Shown here piece after piece: positions 8,078-15,783 of a stretch of DNA of 64,000 nt (position 1 is its first letter; every line of letters starts with the position of its first letter). Below the pieces are notes generated by a model. It saw only the letters and a program-made list of their open reading frames with translations, was not told the origin of the DNA and ran no database searches. Origin of the DNA: Sediminimonas qiaohouensis DSM 21189 (GTDB lineage Bacteria; Pseudomonadota; Alphaproteobacteria; Rhodobacterales; Rhodobacteraceae); contig NZ_AUIJ01000013.1 in the NCBI RefSeq assembly GCF_000423645.1, positions 38,998 through 102,997 of the forward strand, given 5' to 3'. The translations under genes and the position numbers were made by a program.

Positions 8078-8935
8078 TCACCCGGTGCGCTGCCGCCGTT
8101 CCGCCGGGCGCGGCGCATCCGCGTGCCACGGGGCGCGCGTGGTGGGGGCGGCGAAAAAGTAACCTTGTAGAAGATCTACCCCGTTTTCCGCAAGCCATGT
8201 GGCATCCTGCACGTTTTCGACGAACTCCGCCACGGTGACCATGTCGAACTGCTGCGCGATCGCCACCAGTGCCCGCGTCAGCACCTGGTTGTCCGGGTTG
8301 TCGTGCACGCCGCGGATGAACTGCCCGTCGATCTTGATCATGTCGAAATAAAAATCCCGCAGATACCGGAACGCGGTGTAGCCCGCGCCGAAATCATCGA
8401 GCGCAAACGTGATCCCCCGGCTTTGCAGGTCCGACATGAAGCGCACCACCAGTTCCGGCACCTGCATTGCCGAGCGTTCGGTGATTTCGAGGATCAAGCG
8501 TTCGCCGACTGTCGGATCGCGCCGCAACCCATGATCAAGCGATTGAATCCAGCGTGGATAGCCGATGGAGCGGGCCGACATGTTGATCGAAAGGCGCAGC
8601 CCCGGTTCATCCGACAGCGTCCGCAAGCCCATTTCCAGCGCTAGGCAATCGATCTCGCGGCCCAACTCGGTCGCCTCGACCGCACCGATGAAGTCCTTCG
8701 CGGGGATGATGCGACCTGTGGCGTCCAGTATACGGATCAGGGCCTCGTAGAAGGCGGGCGCGTTCGGTCGGTCCGCCTGTACCACCGGCTGATAGGCCAG
8801 CAACACCTCGCGATGGCGAATCGCCTCTGCCACCATTTCGATCGTGGCCTGATCCTGGGCCGTAACCGCATGGTTTAGCGGGCTATCCTGCCCGGGCGGT
8901 ACGTCCGCCCAATTCCCTTCGCGCCCGTGCGCCAT
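8078..8935 (-). CDS. EAL-domain cyclic-di-GMP phosphodiesterase
   Basis: A 285-residue protein made almost entirely of one EAL domain (about residues 30-270), with no GGDEF domain, membrane segment or sensor module. The expected active-site residues are visible: YEALIR, SINMSARS, LEITERS, FALDDFGAG, IKIDGQFIRG, VAEFVEN and LLQGYFF. This suggests an active enzyme hydrolysing c-di-GMP to pGpG. The ATG at 8935 has AGGAGG six bases upstream; the frame is open for 62 more codons without similarity. It lies upstream of phaA on the same strand with a 96-base gap; a functional link is not implied. Confidence 0.9.
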   Translation of the reverse strand: MAHGREGNWADVPPGQDSPLNHAVTAQDQATIEMVAEAIRHREVLLAYQPVVQADRPNAPAFYEALIRILDATGRIIPAKDFIGAVEATELGREIDCLALEMGLRTLSDEPGLRLSINMSARSIGYPRWIQSLDHGLRRDPTVGERLILEITERSAMQVPELVVRFMSDLQSRGITFALDDFGAGYTAFRYLRDFYFDMIKIDGQFIRGVHDNPDNQVLTRALVAIAQQFDMVTVAEFVENVQDATWLAENGVDLLQGYFFAAPTTRAPWHADAPRPAERRQRTG

Positions 8936-9130
8936 GCTGCCCTCCTGATCCGGCCTGTGGCGAGAGTGCCGCCAAGCCAATAACAATCCCTTAATGTTCC
9001 CATTTTGTGCCAATTGTAATAAAATCCGCGCAAATATCGCGAAACAGGGCCGAAGACGGGCGGAGAATGCGAAAGGTTTTTGGCCGCCTTTTGGGGGATT
9101 GCCCTGCCGCGATCCCCGCACCCGCCAAGG

Positions 9131-9553
9131 TCAATCGTCTTTCTCGACCTTGCCGCGTAGCGCCTTGACCTCGCCGCGCTCTTTCTTGGCCTTCAGGCGG
9201 CGTTTCTTGGCGCCCAGTGTCGGGCGGGTGGGGATGCGCCGTTTTGGGCGCTCTGTCGCCTTGCGGATCAACTCGGACAGACGATCGCGCGCGATGTCGC
9301 GGTTGCGCGCCTGGCTGCGGGTCTCGTCACACTGGATGACCACGGCGCCGTCGCGGGTCCACCGCCGCCCGGCCAGCCGCTTCAGCCGGTTCTTGACCGG
9401 CCCGGGCAGGTTGGGCGAGCGCTCCGCCTCGAAGCGCAGTTCGACAGCCGAGGCAACCTTGTTCACATTCTGCCCACCCGGCCCGGACGCGCGAATGAAC
9501 TGCTCGGTCAGTTCCCAATCCTCGATGCCGATATCGTCGGTGATCCTGAGCAT
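9131..9553 (-). CDS. arfB: Ribosome-rescue peptidyl-tRNA hydrolase ArfB (YaeJ type)
   Basis: A 140-residue class-I release-factor-like protein. It keeps the catalytic GGQ motif in RASGPGGQNVNK near residue 28 but has no codon-recognition domain, as expected for ArfB, which enters the A-site of stalled ribosomes and releases the nascent chain. The C-terminus is a basic tail (RPTLGAKKRRLKAKKERG) that occupies the mRNA channel in the known family. The ATG at 9553 starts MLRITDDIGI; longer in-frame starts lack similarity. The upstream 80 bases carry four GTAC-containing repeats. Confidence 0.93.
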   Translation of the reverse strand: MLRITDDIGIEDWELTEQFIRASGPGGQNVNKVASAVELRFEAERSPNLPGPVKNRLKRLAGRRWTRDGAVVIQCDETRSQARNRDIARDRLSELIRKATERPKRRIPTRPTLGAKKRRLKAKKERGEVKALRGKVEKDD

Positions 9554-9585
9554 GGTTCCTCTGTCGTGCTGCTTCGGTGTGGAAT

Positions 9586-9620
9586 GTACGCGGACGGCGT
9601 ACGAAACGTACAGAATGTAC
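9586..9620 (-). repeat. GTAC repeats upstream of arfB
   Basis: Four GTAC cores occur at 9586, 9599, 9608 and 9617, the last three at exactly 9-bp spacing. On the minus strand they read as GTACATTCT, GTACGTTTC and GTACGCCGT in a row. They lie 33-67 bases before the arfB start and could be an operator or simple repeat. Confidence 0.45.
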
Positions 9621-9636
9621 AGTTCACGCACCAATC

Positions 9637-9666
9637 AAAAAGGGCCGCCCGGAAATCGGACGGCCC
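9637..9666 (-). terminator. Rho-independent terminator
   Basis: On the minus strand a 10-bp stem GGGCCGTCCG / CGGGCGGCCC (one U-G pair) with a 5-base loop is followed by TTTTT. It lies downstream of the 18-codon ORF and upstream of arfB, so it ends the small transcription unit. Confidence 0.85.
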
Positions 9667-9737
9667 TCATGAGATCATTCGGAGGTGGGGCCGGTTAGGC
9701 GCTCACCAATTCGGATTGCCACCCTCAAAGGGCTGCC

Positions 9738-9794
9738 TCAGACGGCGACCTCCCGAACTGTTCCGACACCTCTCTCCAATATCCCTTTAGACAC
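9738..9794 (-). CDS. Possible 18-residue small protein with extended Shine-Dalgarno
   Basis: GTG start, 18 codons, peptide MSKGILERGVGTVREVAV, stop TGA at 9738-9740. Immediately upstream, GAAAGGAGGTGGTCC at 9810-9796 is complementary, with one G-U pair, to the whole 15-base 3' end of 16S rRNA (GGATCACCTCCTTTC), one of the strongest ribosome-binding sites in the window. After the TGA the frame stays open for 20 more codons to a TGA at 9675-9677. The 8 bases CCACCTCC (minus strand, complement of 9681-9688) could pair with the GGAGGTGG of the ribosome site. The locus may encode a peptide, a regulatory RNA, or both; I do not recognise it. Confidence 0.45.
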   Translation of the reverse strand: MSKGILERGVGTVREVAV

Positions 9795-9863
9795 TGGACC
9801 ACCTCCTTTCGTTGTTGAACCTGATCGAATCTTGCCACAGATTTCGCACATGTCAAAACAAAA

Positions 9864-10487
9864 TCATGTGGTGCGTGCAGTCATTGCCCCCACGATGATG
9901 CGGAATGGCACAAGAGCGATCAGCGCAAGGCTCAGTTTCACCATCCAGTCGGCGACGGCCAGCGAGACCCACAGCGGCGCCACCGGCCCCGTTCCCAGAA
10001 GCGGCAATGCCTCGGCTGCCCAACTGGTGTCGTTGCCCGGCTCCATGAATGTCAGGCTGGCCGAAAAGGCCACAGTGAAGAAGATCGCCGTGTCCAGTGA
10101 TGAGCCGACCAGCGTCGAGGCCAGCGGCGCGCGCCACCAGCGTTGATCGCGGAGGCGGTCAAATATAACGATATCAACAAGTTGCGCGGTCAGGAACGCA
10201 AGGCCAGACCCCGCCGCGATGCGCCAGGTGACCAGCGGCCCGAACTCGCCCTGGATCTGCGTGCCGATAGCCGAGCAGATCACCCCGGTGATAAACCCGG
10301 CCACCACCACGCGCCGCGCGGCGGCCACGCCGTAGACGCGGTTCATCACGTCGGTTACCAGGAACGCCAGCGGATAGGTGAACGCGCCCCATGTCAGCCA
10401 TTGGCCGAACAGGAACTGCACGAGGATGTTCGAGGCCACGACGATGGCGGCCATGGCAATAATGCCGGGAATATGATGTCTTTGCAT
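9864..10487 (-). CDS. Queuosine precursor transporter, YhhQ family (DUF165)
   Basis: A 207-residue membrane protein with about six hydrophobic segments. VTDVMNRVYGVAAAR near residue 42 is the hallmark of the YhhQ/DUF165 family, shown in E. coli to import the queuosine precursors preQ0 and preQ1. The ATG at 10487 starts MQRHHIPGIIAMAAI; a longer open frame upstream is unrelated. It is followed on the same strand, 69 bases on, by the small locus at 9.8 kb. No queuosine synthesis gene is in the window and I see no preQ1 riboswitch. Confidence 0.88.
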   Translation of the reverse strand: MQRHHIPGIIAMAAIVVASNILVQFLFGQWLTWGAFTYPLAFLVTDVMNRVYGVAAARRVVVAGFITGVICSAIGTQIQGEFGPLVTWRIAAGSGLAFLTAQLVDIVIFDRLRDQRWWRAPLASTLVGSSLDTAIFFTVAFSASLTFMEPGNDTSWAAEALPLLGTGPVAPLWVSLAVADWMVKLSLALIALVPFRIIVGAMTARTT

Positions 10488-10607
10488 GATGTTAGATGCC
10501 CGTTTTGACAAGGTTGCGGCGACTTGGCCCCGGCGCATGCCGGGTGCGGGGCATTTACGCCCGGCTGAGCTTCTTGGCAAGCCCGCGTATCATGCCTTGC
10601 CGCCTTA

Positions 10608-11528
10608 TCAGGGCTTGGTCACGACGCCGACGCATTGGCCGGGAAGGTCGGCAAGGGTTTTTTCCTTGCGCGGCTTGGGTTTGGGGGCATCGGGGTCGGG
10701 CGGCGGCGGGTTAAGGATGTTATTCACCCATTCCTGCGCCCCTTCGCAGCCGTCGCCCGGCGGCGGTGGTGTTTGGTTGACGCATCCCTCCACGCCCTCG
10801 GGGCATTTCAGGCGCACGTGGAAATGGTAGTGATGGCCCCACCACGGCCGGATCTTGCGCAGCCATGCGCGATCGCCTGTCTCGTCCTTGCACATCCGCA
10901 CCTTGGCGCCGGGAAACACGAAGATCCGCGCGGTGCGAGGGTCTTGTGCGGCGGCCTTGATCACCTCGTGATGCGCCCGGGTCCAGTTGTCGTTCACATA
11001 AGCGCCGCGCGCCCGGCGCATCGAGATGGACGAGATGTTCTCACGCTCGCTGCGCGATAGCGTCAGGGATTTGGGCGGACGCATCCAGATATCGGCGTCC
11101 AGACCGATCTGGTGGCTGCGATGCCCCGATAGCATCGGCCCGCCGCGCGGCTGACTGATGTCGCCGACATAAAGCCCCGACCACCCGGGTTGTTGCGCCG
11201 CCTTGGCACTTAATTTCTGGATCAGGTCGATCGTTTCGGGGTGGCCCCAATTGCGGTTGCGCGACAGGCGCATCGCCTGCCATGTCGGGCCGGTCTCGGG
11301 CAACTGCCTGGCCCCGGCCAGGCATCCACCGGCGTAGCCGCCATAGGCAGCGGGGCTATGCTCGGATCCTTGGGTGTGTTTGCCGAACAGGTTTTTCGCG
11401 GGAACGCCGCGCATGTGTTGCGGTATTTCCTGGCGAGTCGATATCTGGGCGCCATCGCGCGAGACGCTTGGTGCCGCGCACCCTGCCAGAATGGCGGCAG
11501 CAGCGATCAGTCGGGTGATCCTTGCCAT
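10608..11528 (-). CDS. mepA: Penicillin-insensitive murein endopeptidase (lipoprotein)
   Basis: A 306-residue LAS-type zinc metallopeptidase that cuts D-Ala-meso-DAP cross-links in peptidoglycan. An N-terminal lipobox LAGC ends at Cys17, so it is probably a lipoprotein. Zinc-binding motifs are intact: SGHRSHQIGLDADIW near residue 138 and WWGHHYHFHVRL near 238. The C-terminal 40 residues form a proline-rich tail (NPPPPDPDAPKPKPRKEK) beyond the usual domain. The start overlaps the upstream transporter gene by 22 bases, indicating co-transcription. Confidence 0.93.
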   Translation of the reverse strand: MARITRLIAAAAILAGCAAPSVSRDGAQISTRQEIPQHMRGVPAKNLFGKHTQGSEHSPAAYGGYAGGCLAGARQLPETGPTWQAMRLSRNRNWGHPETIDLIQKLSAKAAQQPGWSGLYVGDISQPRGGPMLSGHRSHQIGLDADIWMRPPKSLTLSRSERENISSISMRRARGAYVNDNWTRAHHEVIKAAAQDPRTARIFVFPGAKVRMCKDETGDRAWLRKIRPWWGHHYHFHVRLKCPEGVEGCVNQTPPPPGDGCEGAQEWVNNILNPPPPDPDAPKPKPRKEKTLADLPGQCVGVVTKP

Positions 11529-12856
11529 GATACACCATCTCCATCAGCCTTGACCCACCATAGCAGGAAAAGCCCGAGAAGGAAAAGAACGACAAGCGGT
11601 GTGACGCCCAATTGCTGGCTTTGTGTCCAACTGGTCATCACGCCAATCGACAGCGGTGCGATGAACGAGGTTGCCTTTCCCGCAAGCGCATAGAGGCCAA
11701 ACGCCTCTGCCATGCGGTCCGGGTTGGCTTGGCGCACCATCATGGACCGGCTGGCGGCCTGAATGATGCCGCCGGCCGCGCCGATTGTCGCCCCCAACAG
11801 GTAGAAGGTCACGTCGGGCACGATCGAGCTGGACGCGACAGGGATTCCATAGACGCCCTCGCGCGATACGAACACGATGGAAATGGCGACGAAAGTCAGC
11901 ACCAATATGCAGAATGTAATCACGGGCTTGGGGCCGAACCGTTCATCGGCATGCCCGCCGACCCAGGCAAAGAGTGCCCCGGATATGATGGCCAGGATGC
12001 CGAAAATGCCGGTATCCACAACGGTCCAGTCCAGAACCCCGGCGGCGTAGATGCCGCCGAACACGTACATCCCGTTGAGCGCATCGCGGTAGAACATCGA
12101 ACTGCCCAGGTAGGCGAACAGCGACGGTGTCTTTGGCAGCGCGCGCAACGTCTCAAGTACCTCCCCCAGGGCCTTCTTGACGGCACCCTTGGGGGCTTTG
12201 GTCGGTTTCGGGTCGCGCACCCACAGGAAGAACGGGATCATGAACGCCGCGTACCAGATCGCCGTCAGCGGCCCCACCGCGCGCGTACCTTCGCGCGCCT
12301 CCGGGTCCAACCCGAATGCCGGGTCCAGCCCGACAAGCGTTTTGCCGGTGTCCGCGCTTTCGGCCAGGAACACCAGCATGATCACCAGCGACACCAACCC
12401 GCCAAGATACCCAAAGGCCCAGCCATTGCCGGAGATGCGGCCGATCTCTTGTTTCGTGCCCAGATCGGGAAGCATGGAGTTGGTAAAGATCGTTGCGAAC
12501 TCCATCCCGATCATGCCGATGGCGAAGAACACCAGCGTTATGTAAAGGTTGAAATTCCCCGGCGCCGCCCACCACAGCGCGAATGAGCCAACGACATACG
12601 CCCCGGAAAACAGCCAGATCCAGCGCAGCCTGTTGCCCGAAATATCCGCAAGCGCGCCCAGTATGGGCGCCAACAGCGCGATGATGACGCCGGCGGCCCC
12701 GATGCCAAAGCCCCACGCCGATTGCGCGGCGGTGCCGTCTGCCATCAGTTCCTTGATGTAGGGGGCGAAGATGAAGGTCAGCAAAAGGGTGTTGTAGGGT
12801 TGGCTGGCCCAATCGAAAAAGAACCATCCCCAAATGCGCTTGCGCTTCGTTGTCAT
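11507..12856 (-). CDS. UMF1/Atg22-type major facilitator transporter
   Basis: A 449-residue polytopic membrane protein with about 12 hydrophobic segments. The N-terminus RIWGWFFFDWASQPYNTLLL is typical of the UMF1 (Atg22-like) branch of the MFS. Fungal Atg22 exports amino acids from vacuoles; bacterial members are uncharacterised, so the substrate is unknown. It is the first gene of an overlapping pair with mepA, which might suggest export or recycling of a cell-wall product, but that is speculation. Confidence 0.88.
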   Translation of the reverse strand: MTTKRKRIWGWFFFDWASQPYNTLLLTFIFAPYIKELMADGTAAQSAWGFGIGAAGVIIALLAPILGALADISGNRLRWIWLFSGAYVVGSFALWWAAPGNFNLYITLVFFAIGMIGMEFATIFTNSMLPDLGTKQEIGRISGNGWAFGYLGGLVSLVIMLVFLAESADTGKTLVGLDPAFGLDPEAREGTRAVGPLTAIWYAAFMIPFFLWVRDPKPTKAPKGAVKKALGEVLETLRALPKTPSLFAYLGSSMFYRDALNGMYVFGGIYAAGVLDWTVVDTGIFGILAIISGALFAWVGGHADERFGPKPVITFCILVLTFVAISIVFVSREGVYGIPVASSSIVPDVTFYLLGATIGAAGGIIQAASRSMMVRQANPDRMAEAFGLYALAGKATSFIAPLSIGVMTSWTQSQQLGVTPLVVLFLLGLFLLWWVKADGDGVSWQGSPD

Positions 12857-12938
12857 GACTGCTCCGTGCCCCGGTGTTTTCGCGCGATAAGACAGCTAAA
12901 CCGTGACAAGGGCAAGACAAACCTGCCGCACGCAGGGT

Positions 12939-13640
12939 TCAGTTCCACTGAACCTCGCCCAGGAAAATGTAGCCGGCGCCGTAGATTGTCTTGATCAGGC
13001 GGGGGTTCTTGGGGTCTTCGCGCAGCTTGGTGCGCAGCCGCGAAATGCGCACGTCCATCGCGCGGTCAAAGCTCTCGCCGGCGGCCCCGCCAAGGGTTTC
13101 TTGCATCACTGCGCGGCTGATCAGGCGCTTGGGCCGGTCAAGGAAAAGCCGCAGCACCTCGCCCTCTGCATGGGAAAACGGCGTTTCCTGCCCGGCGTCG
13201 TCCTCAAGGATGTACCTGTCGAAATGCGCGGTCCAGCCCGCAAATCGCGCGGTTTCGCTTGATTGCTGGGCGGGCTGGCCGCGGCGCAGGCGGGCACGGA
13301 TGCGCGCCACCACTTCGGATGGGTCGAACGGTTTGATGATGTAGTCGTCCGCACCCAGTTCCAGACCAGTCACCCGGTCCTGCACTTGCGCCCGCCCCGA
13401 GATGATGATCACGGTCGCCCCCTGTTCAAGCGCCAGCCGGTGCACCAGCGTCAGCCCGTCGCGGTCTGGCAGTGACAGATCGACAAGGCACACGTCGGGC
13501 GTGGCAGTTTGCAAGGCGGCCTCGAACTCGGTCGCGCGGGCAAACCCCATGGTGCGAAACCCCGCCTCTTCCAGCGCATCGGATAGCATCGCCCGAATGG
13601 CCGGTTCATCATCCAGGATCGTCACAAGCGGGGCTGTCAT
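12939..13640 (-). CDS. OmpR/PhoB-family response regulator
   Basis: A 233-residue two-domain regulator. The receiver domain (about 5-118) has the acidic pair DDEP, the phosphorylated Asp in CLVDLSLPDRDG near residue 52 and the Lys in IIKPFDP. The C-terminal winged helix (about 135-230) contains SRAVMQETLGG and the DNA-recognition helix region DVRISRLRTKL, ending with IKTIYGAGYIF. Its start overlaps the sensor kinase stop in an ATGA, so the pair is co-translated. The divergent acyl-CoA ligase/ABC operon is the natural candidate target. Confidence 0.92.
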   Translation of the reverse strand: MTAPLVTILDDEPAIRAMLSDALEEAGFRTMGFARATEFEAALQTATPDVCLVDLSLPDRDGLTLVHRLALEQGATVIIISGRAQVQDRVTGLELGADDYIIKPFDPSEVVARIRARLRRGQPAQQSSETARFAGWTAHFDRYILEDDAGQETPFSHAEGEVLRLFLDRPKRLISRAVMQETLGGAAGESFDRAMDVRISRLRTKLREDPKNPRLIKTIYGAGYIFLGEVQWN

Positions 13641-15577
13641 GGATGATGATCCTTCGGTTGCAGGAAATCTGTCAGGGCCGCGGCGGAAAATGGTTTGCGC
13701 AGCACCGGCGCACGGGCTGCTGCGGCAAGGTGCATGGGATCATCCGGCGGTAGGGAGGTCATCAGCCGGCAAGGCGGCGGTGTATCGGTTTCGGCCAGCC
13801 TGTCCAGCAGGTCCAGCCCGGTCGCGTCGCCTTCAAGGTGGATGTCTGACAGCACGAGAGAAATGCCCGGCACCTCGTTCAGCAGGACCATCGCCTCGTC
13901 CACGCTGGCCGCTTCGATCACGGCGTTGCCGGCGTCTGTCAGCATGGCGCGCACACCCTCGCGCAGGTCGGGGCTGTCTTCGATCAACAGAACCAGCCCG
14001 GGCGCGGCATGCGCGGGTGCCGGCGCGGGGCGCAGGGGCAATCGCATCGTGACCTGACCGCCCTGTTTGGGCGGATTGGCAAGCCGGACATGGCCGCCGG
14101 CAAGCTTGGTCATGTCATACACCATCGCCAGGCCCAGCCCCGAACCCTCCCCGCCCTTCGTGGAGAAAAACGGCTCAAGCGCATGGTCCAGAGCGGCGGG
14201 TGAGAACCCGGGCCCGCTGTCGGTGACGGAGAATTCGGCCCAGGTGTCCTGCACCGGGTGGACGTCAAGCGTGATGGTCCCGGTGTCGCCGCAGGCATCC
14301 CGTGCGTTCAGGATCAGGTTCAGCAGCGAATCCTGCAGCATGCCACTGTCCAGAAGCAGAGCTTCGTTGGCGATCTCGTTGGAGATATTCAGCGAGATAC
14401 CGGGCGGCAGGGCCGGTGCGGCCAGCGTTTCCAGATCCGCCAGAAGCGCGGGCAGGTCGGTGGGCGCCGGGTGCCATTCCCGTGCGCCGGTAATGTCGGC
14501 AATCCGGTTAAGCAAGCCGCCCCCGCGATTGGCCGCCGACAGCGTTGCGGCGATCAGGTCACGCGCCTGTTGCGGCAGCTCCATGCGCTGCAGTCGCGAT
14601 TGGCTGCCCAGGATGATCGTCAGAAGGTTCGAGAAATCATGCGCCATGCCACTGGTCAGTTGCGCGGCCATTTCGCGCCTGCGGGTCTGTTGCAGGGCGG
14701 TGCGTGCCTGCGTTTCCTCGGTCACGTCCATCGACAGTATGTAGACCCCGTTAATGCCGCCGTCCTCGGGGTCGCGGTCGGGGGTGAACGCCGCGCGTAT
14801 CCTGCGCGAGCTGTCCTCGTCGGTGAACTCGAATACCGAGGGGCTACCGCCAAAGGCCGCGTCCAGGTGCGGGCGGATCGCGTCATAGGCCGATTGCCCA
14901 AGTGCCTCGCCGATATGGCGGCCCACGATACTTGAGGGGCGGCCGGGCATTACCGTGTTCAGGCGGCGGTTGGAAAAGGTATAGATGCGCTCGGGGTCCA
15001 CGTGCGCGATATGCGCCGGCATCATTTCCGTGGTCAGCCGCGTGCGCGCCTCTGTCTCGGTGATTTGGCGCTTTGCCTCCTCCAGTGCGGTGATGGTGGA
15101 TTCCAGCTTGCGGTTGGTGCTGGCCAGTTTCTCGGCATAGGACAGGACGCGATCGCTTAGTTCCTCGGAGCGGGCGCGCAGCAATGCCTCCTGCTGCTTG
15201 GTGTGGGTGATGTCGGTGTAGACGGTGACCCAGCCCCCTTGCGGCAGTGGCGATCCCTCGACGCTGATGGTGCGGCCGTCGGGGCGTGTTCGCTCCATGT
15301 AGTGCGGCTCAAACGCGCGGGCCTGCTCGACCCGCGATTTGACCGCCGCGTCGATGTCTTCGACGTCGCCATATTCGCCGCGCGTGACCAGGTAGCGGAT
15401 CGTCTCCCCGAATTCCGCCCCCGGTTTGGTAAGCGATTGCGGCAGGTCGAACATTTCCTGGAAGGGACGGTTGCAAACCACCAGCCGCAGGTCACTGTCA
15501 TAGATCGACAGCGCCTGTTGGATCAGGTTCAAACCCGCCATCGTCATGGCGGCCGTATCGGTGCGCCGTGGTGTCAT
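13637..15577 (-). CDS. PAS-containing hybrid sensor histidine kinase
   Basis: A 646-residue cytosolic kinase without membrane segments. Domains in order: a PAS domain (about 15-125, SIYDSDLRLVVCNRPFQEMF), a coiled coil (about 130-180), a second PAS (about 185-300), a dimerisation/phosphoacceptor domain with His in SGMAHDFSNLL, an ATPase domain with the N box LNLILNARDAC, G1 VTDSGPGF and G2 GEGSGLGLAMVYD, and a C-terminal receiver with Asp in LVLSDIHLEGD. The start at 15577 has AAGAGG upstream; earlier in-frame ATGs at 15595 and 15712 are possible. The signal is unknown; a soluble ligand or metabolite is likely given the lack of membrane anchors. Confidence 0.9.
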   Translation of the reverse strand: MTPRRTDTAAMTMAGLNLIQQALSIYDSDLRLVVCNRPFQEMFDLPQSLTKPGAEFGETIRYLVTRGEYGDVEDIDAAVKSRVEQARAFEPHYMERTRPDGRTISVEGSPLPQGGWVTVYTDITHTKQQEALLRARSEELSDRVLSYAEKLASTNRKLESTITALEEAKRQITETEARTRLTTEMMPAHIAHVDPERIYTFSNRRLNTVMPGRPSSIVGRHIGEALGQSAYDAIRPHLDAAFGGSPSVFEFTDEDSSRRIRAAFTPDRDPEDGGINGVYILSMDVTEETQARTALQQTRRREMAAQLTSGMAHDFSNLLTIILGSQSRLQRMELPQQARDLIAATLSAANRGGGLLNRIADITGAREWHPAPTDLPALLADLETLAAPALPPGISLNISNEIANEALLLDSGMLQDSLLNLILNARDACGDTGTITLDVHPVQDTWAEFSVTDSGPGFSPAALDHALEPFFSTKGGEGSGLGLAMVYDMTKLAGGHVRLANPPKQGGQVTMRLPLRPAPAPAHAAPGLVLLIEDSPDLREGVRAMLTDAGNAVIEAASVDEAMVLLNEVPGISLVLSDIHLEGDATGLDLLDRLAETDTPPPCRLMTSLPPDDPMHLAAAARAPVLRKPFSAAALTDFLQPKDHHP

Positions 15578-15618
15578 GCATGCCTCTTGCAACATGCCAT
15601 GGCTATCACTCTCCGCGA

Positions 15619-15658
15619 GACAGGCAAATAGGCCTGTCACGCCTGTTACAATTTGTAA
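15619..15658. promoter_or_regulatory. Inverted repeats in divergent promoter region
   Basis: Between the sensor kinase and the acyl-CoA ligase lie GACAGGC-AAATAG-GCCTGTC (15619-15638), a perfect 7-bp inverted repeat, and TTACA-ATT-TGTAA (15646-15658). CCTGTCAC at 15633 and CCTGTTAC at 15642 also form a direct repeat. OmpR-type regulators commonly bind direct repeats, so this is a good candidate binding region for the adjacent regulator. Confidence 0.5.
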
Positions 15659-15783
15659 GAATTGCGAAATGATCAGGAAAAAGTTGACGCAGAGGGTCTG
15701 ACCTGCACCCATTGATCGGGGAAGAATCGCCGGTCAACCGGGGGCACCTGCCTGAAAAGAACGGGCATTTGGGAGGAACAGAT

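Noticed and set aside
9738..9740. Selenocysteine at the in-frame TGA
   Set aside because: No SECIS-like hairpin was recognised directly after the TGA, and no selenoprotein family matches the peptide.
9637..9810. 6S RNA or SRP RNA at the small locus
   Set aside because: The SRP RNA core (GGTC..GGAAG..AGCAGCC) is absent and I cannot identify the 6S bubble architecture with confidence; neighbours do not match the usual contexts either.
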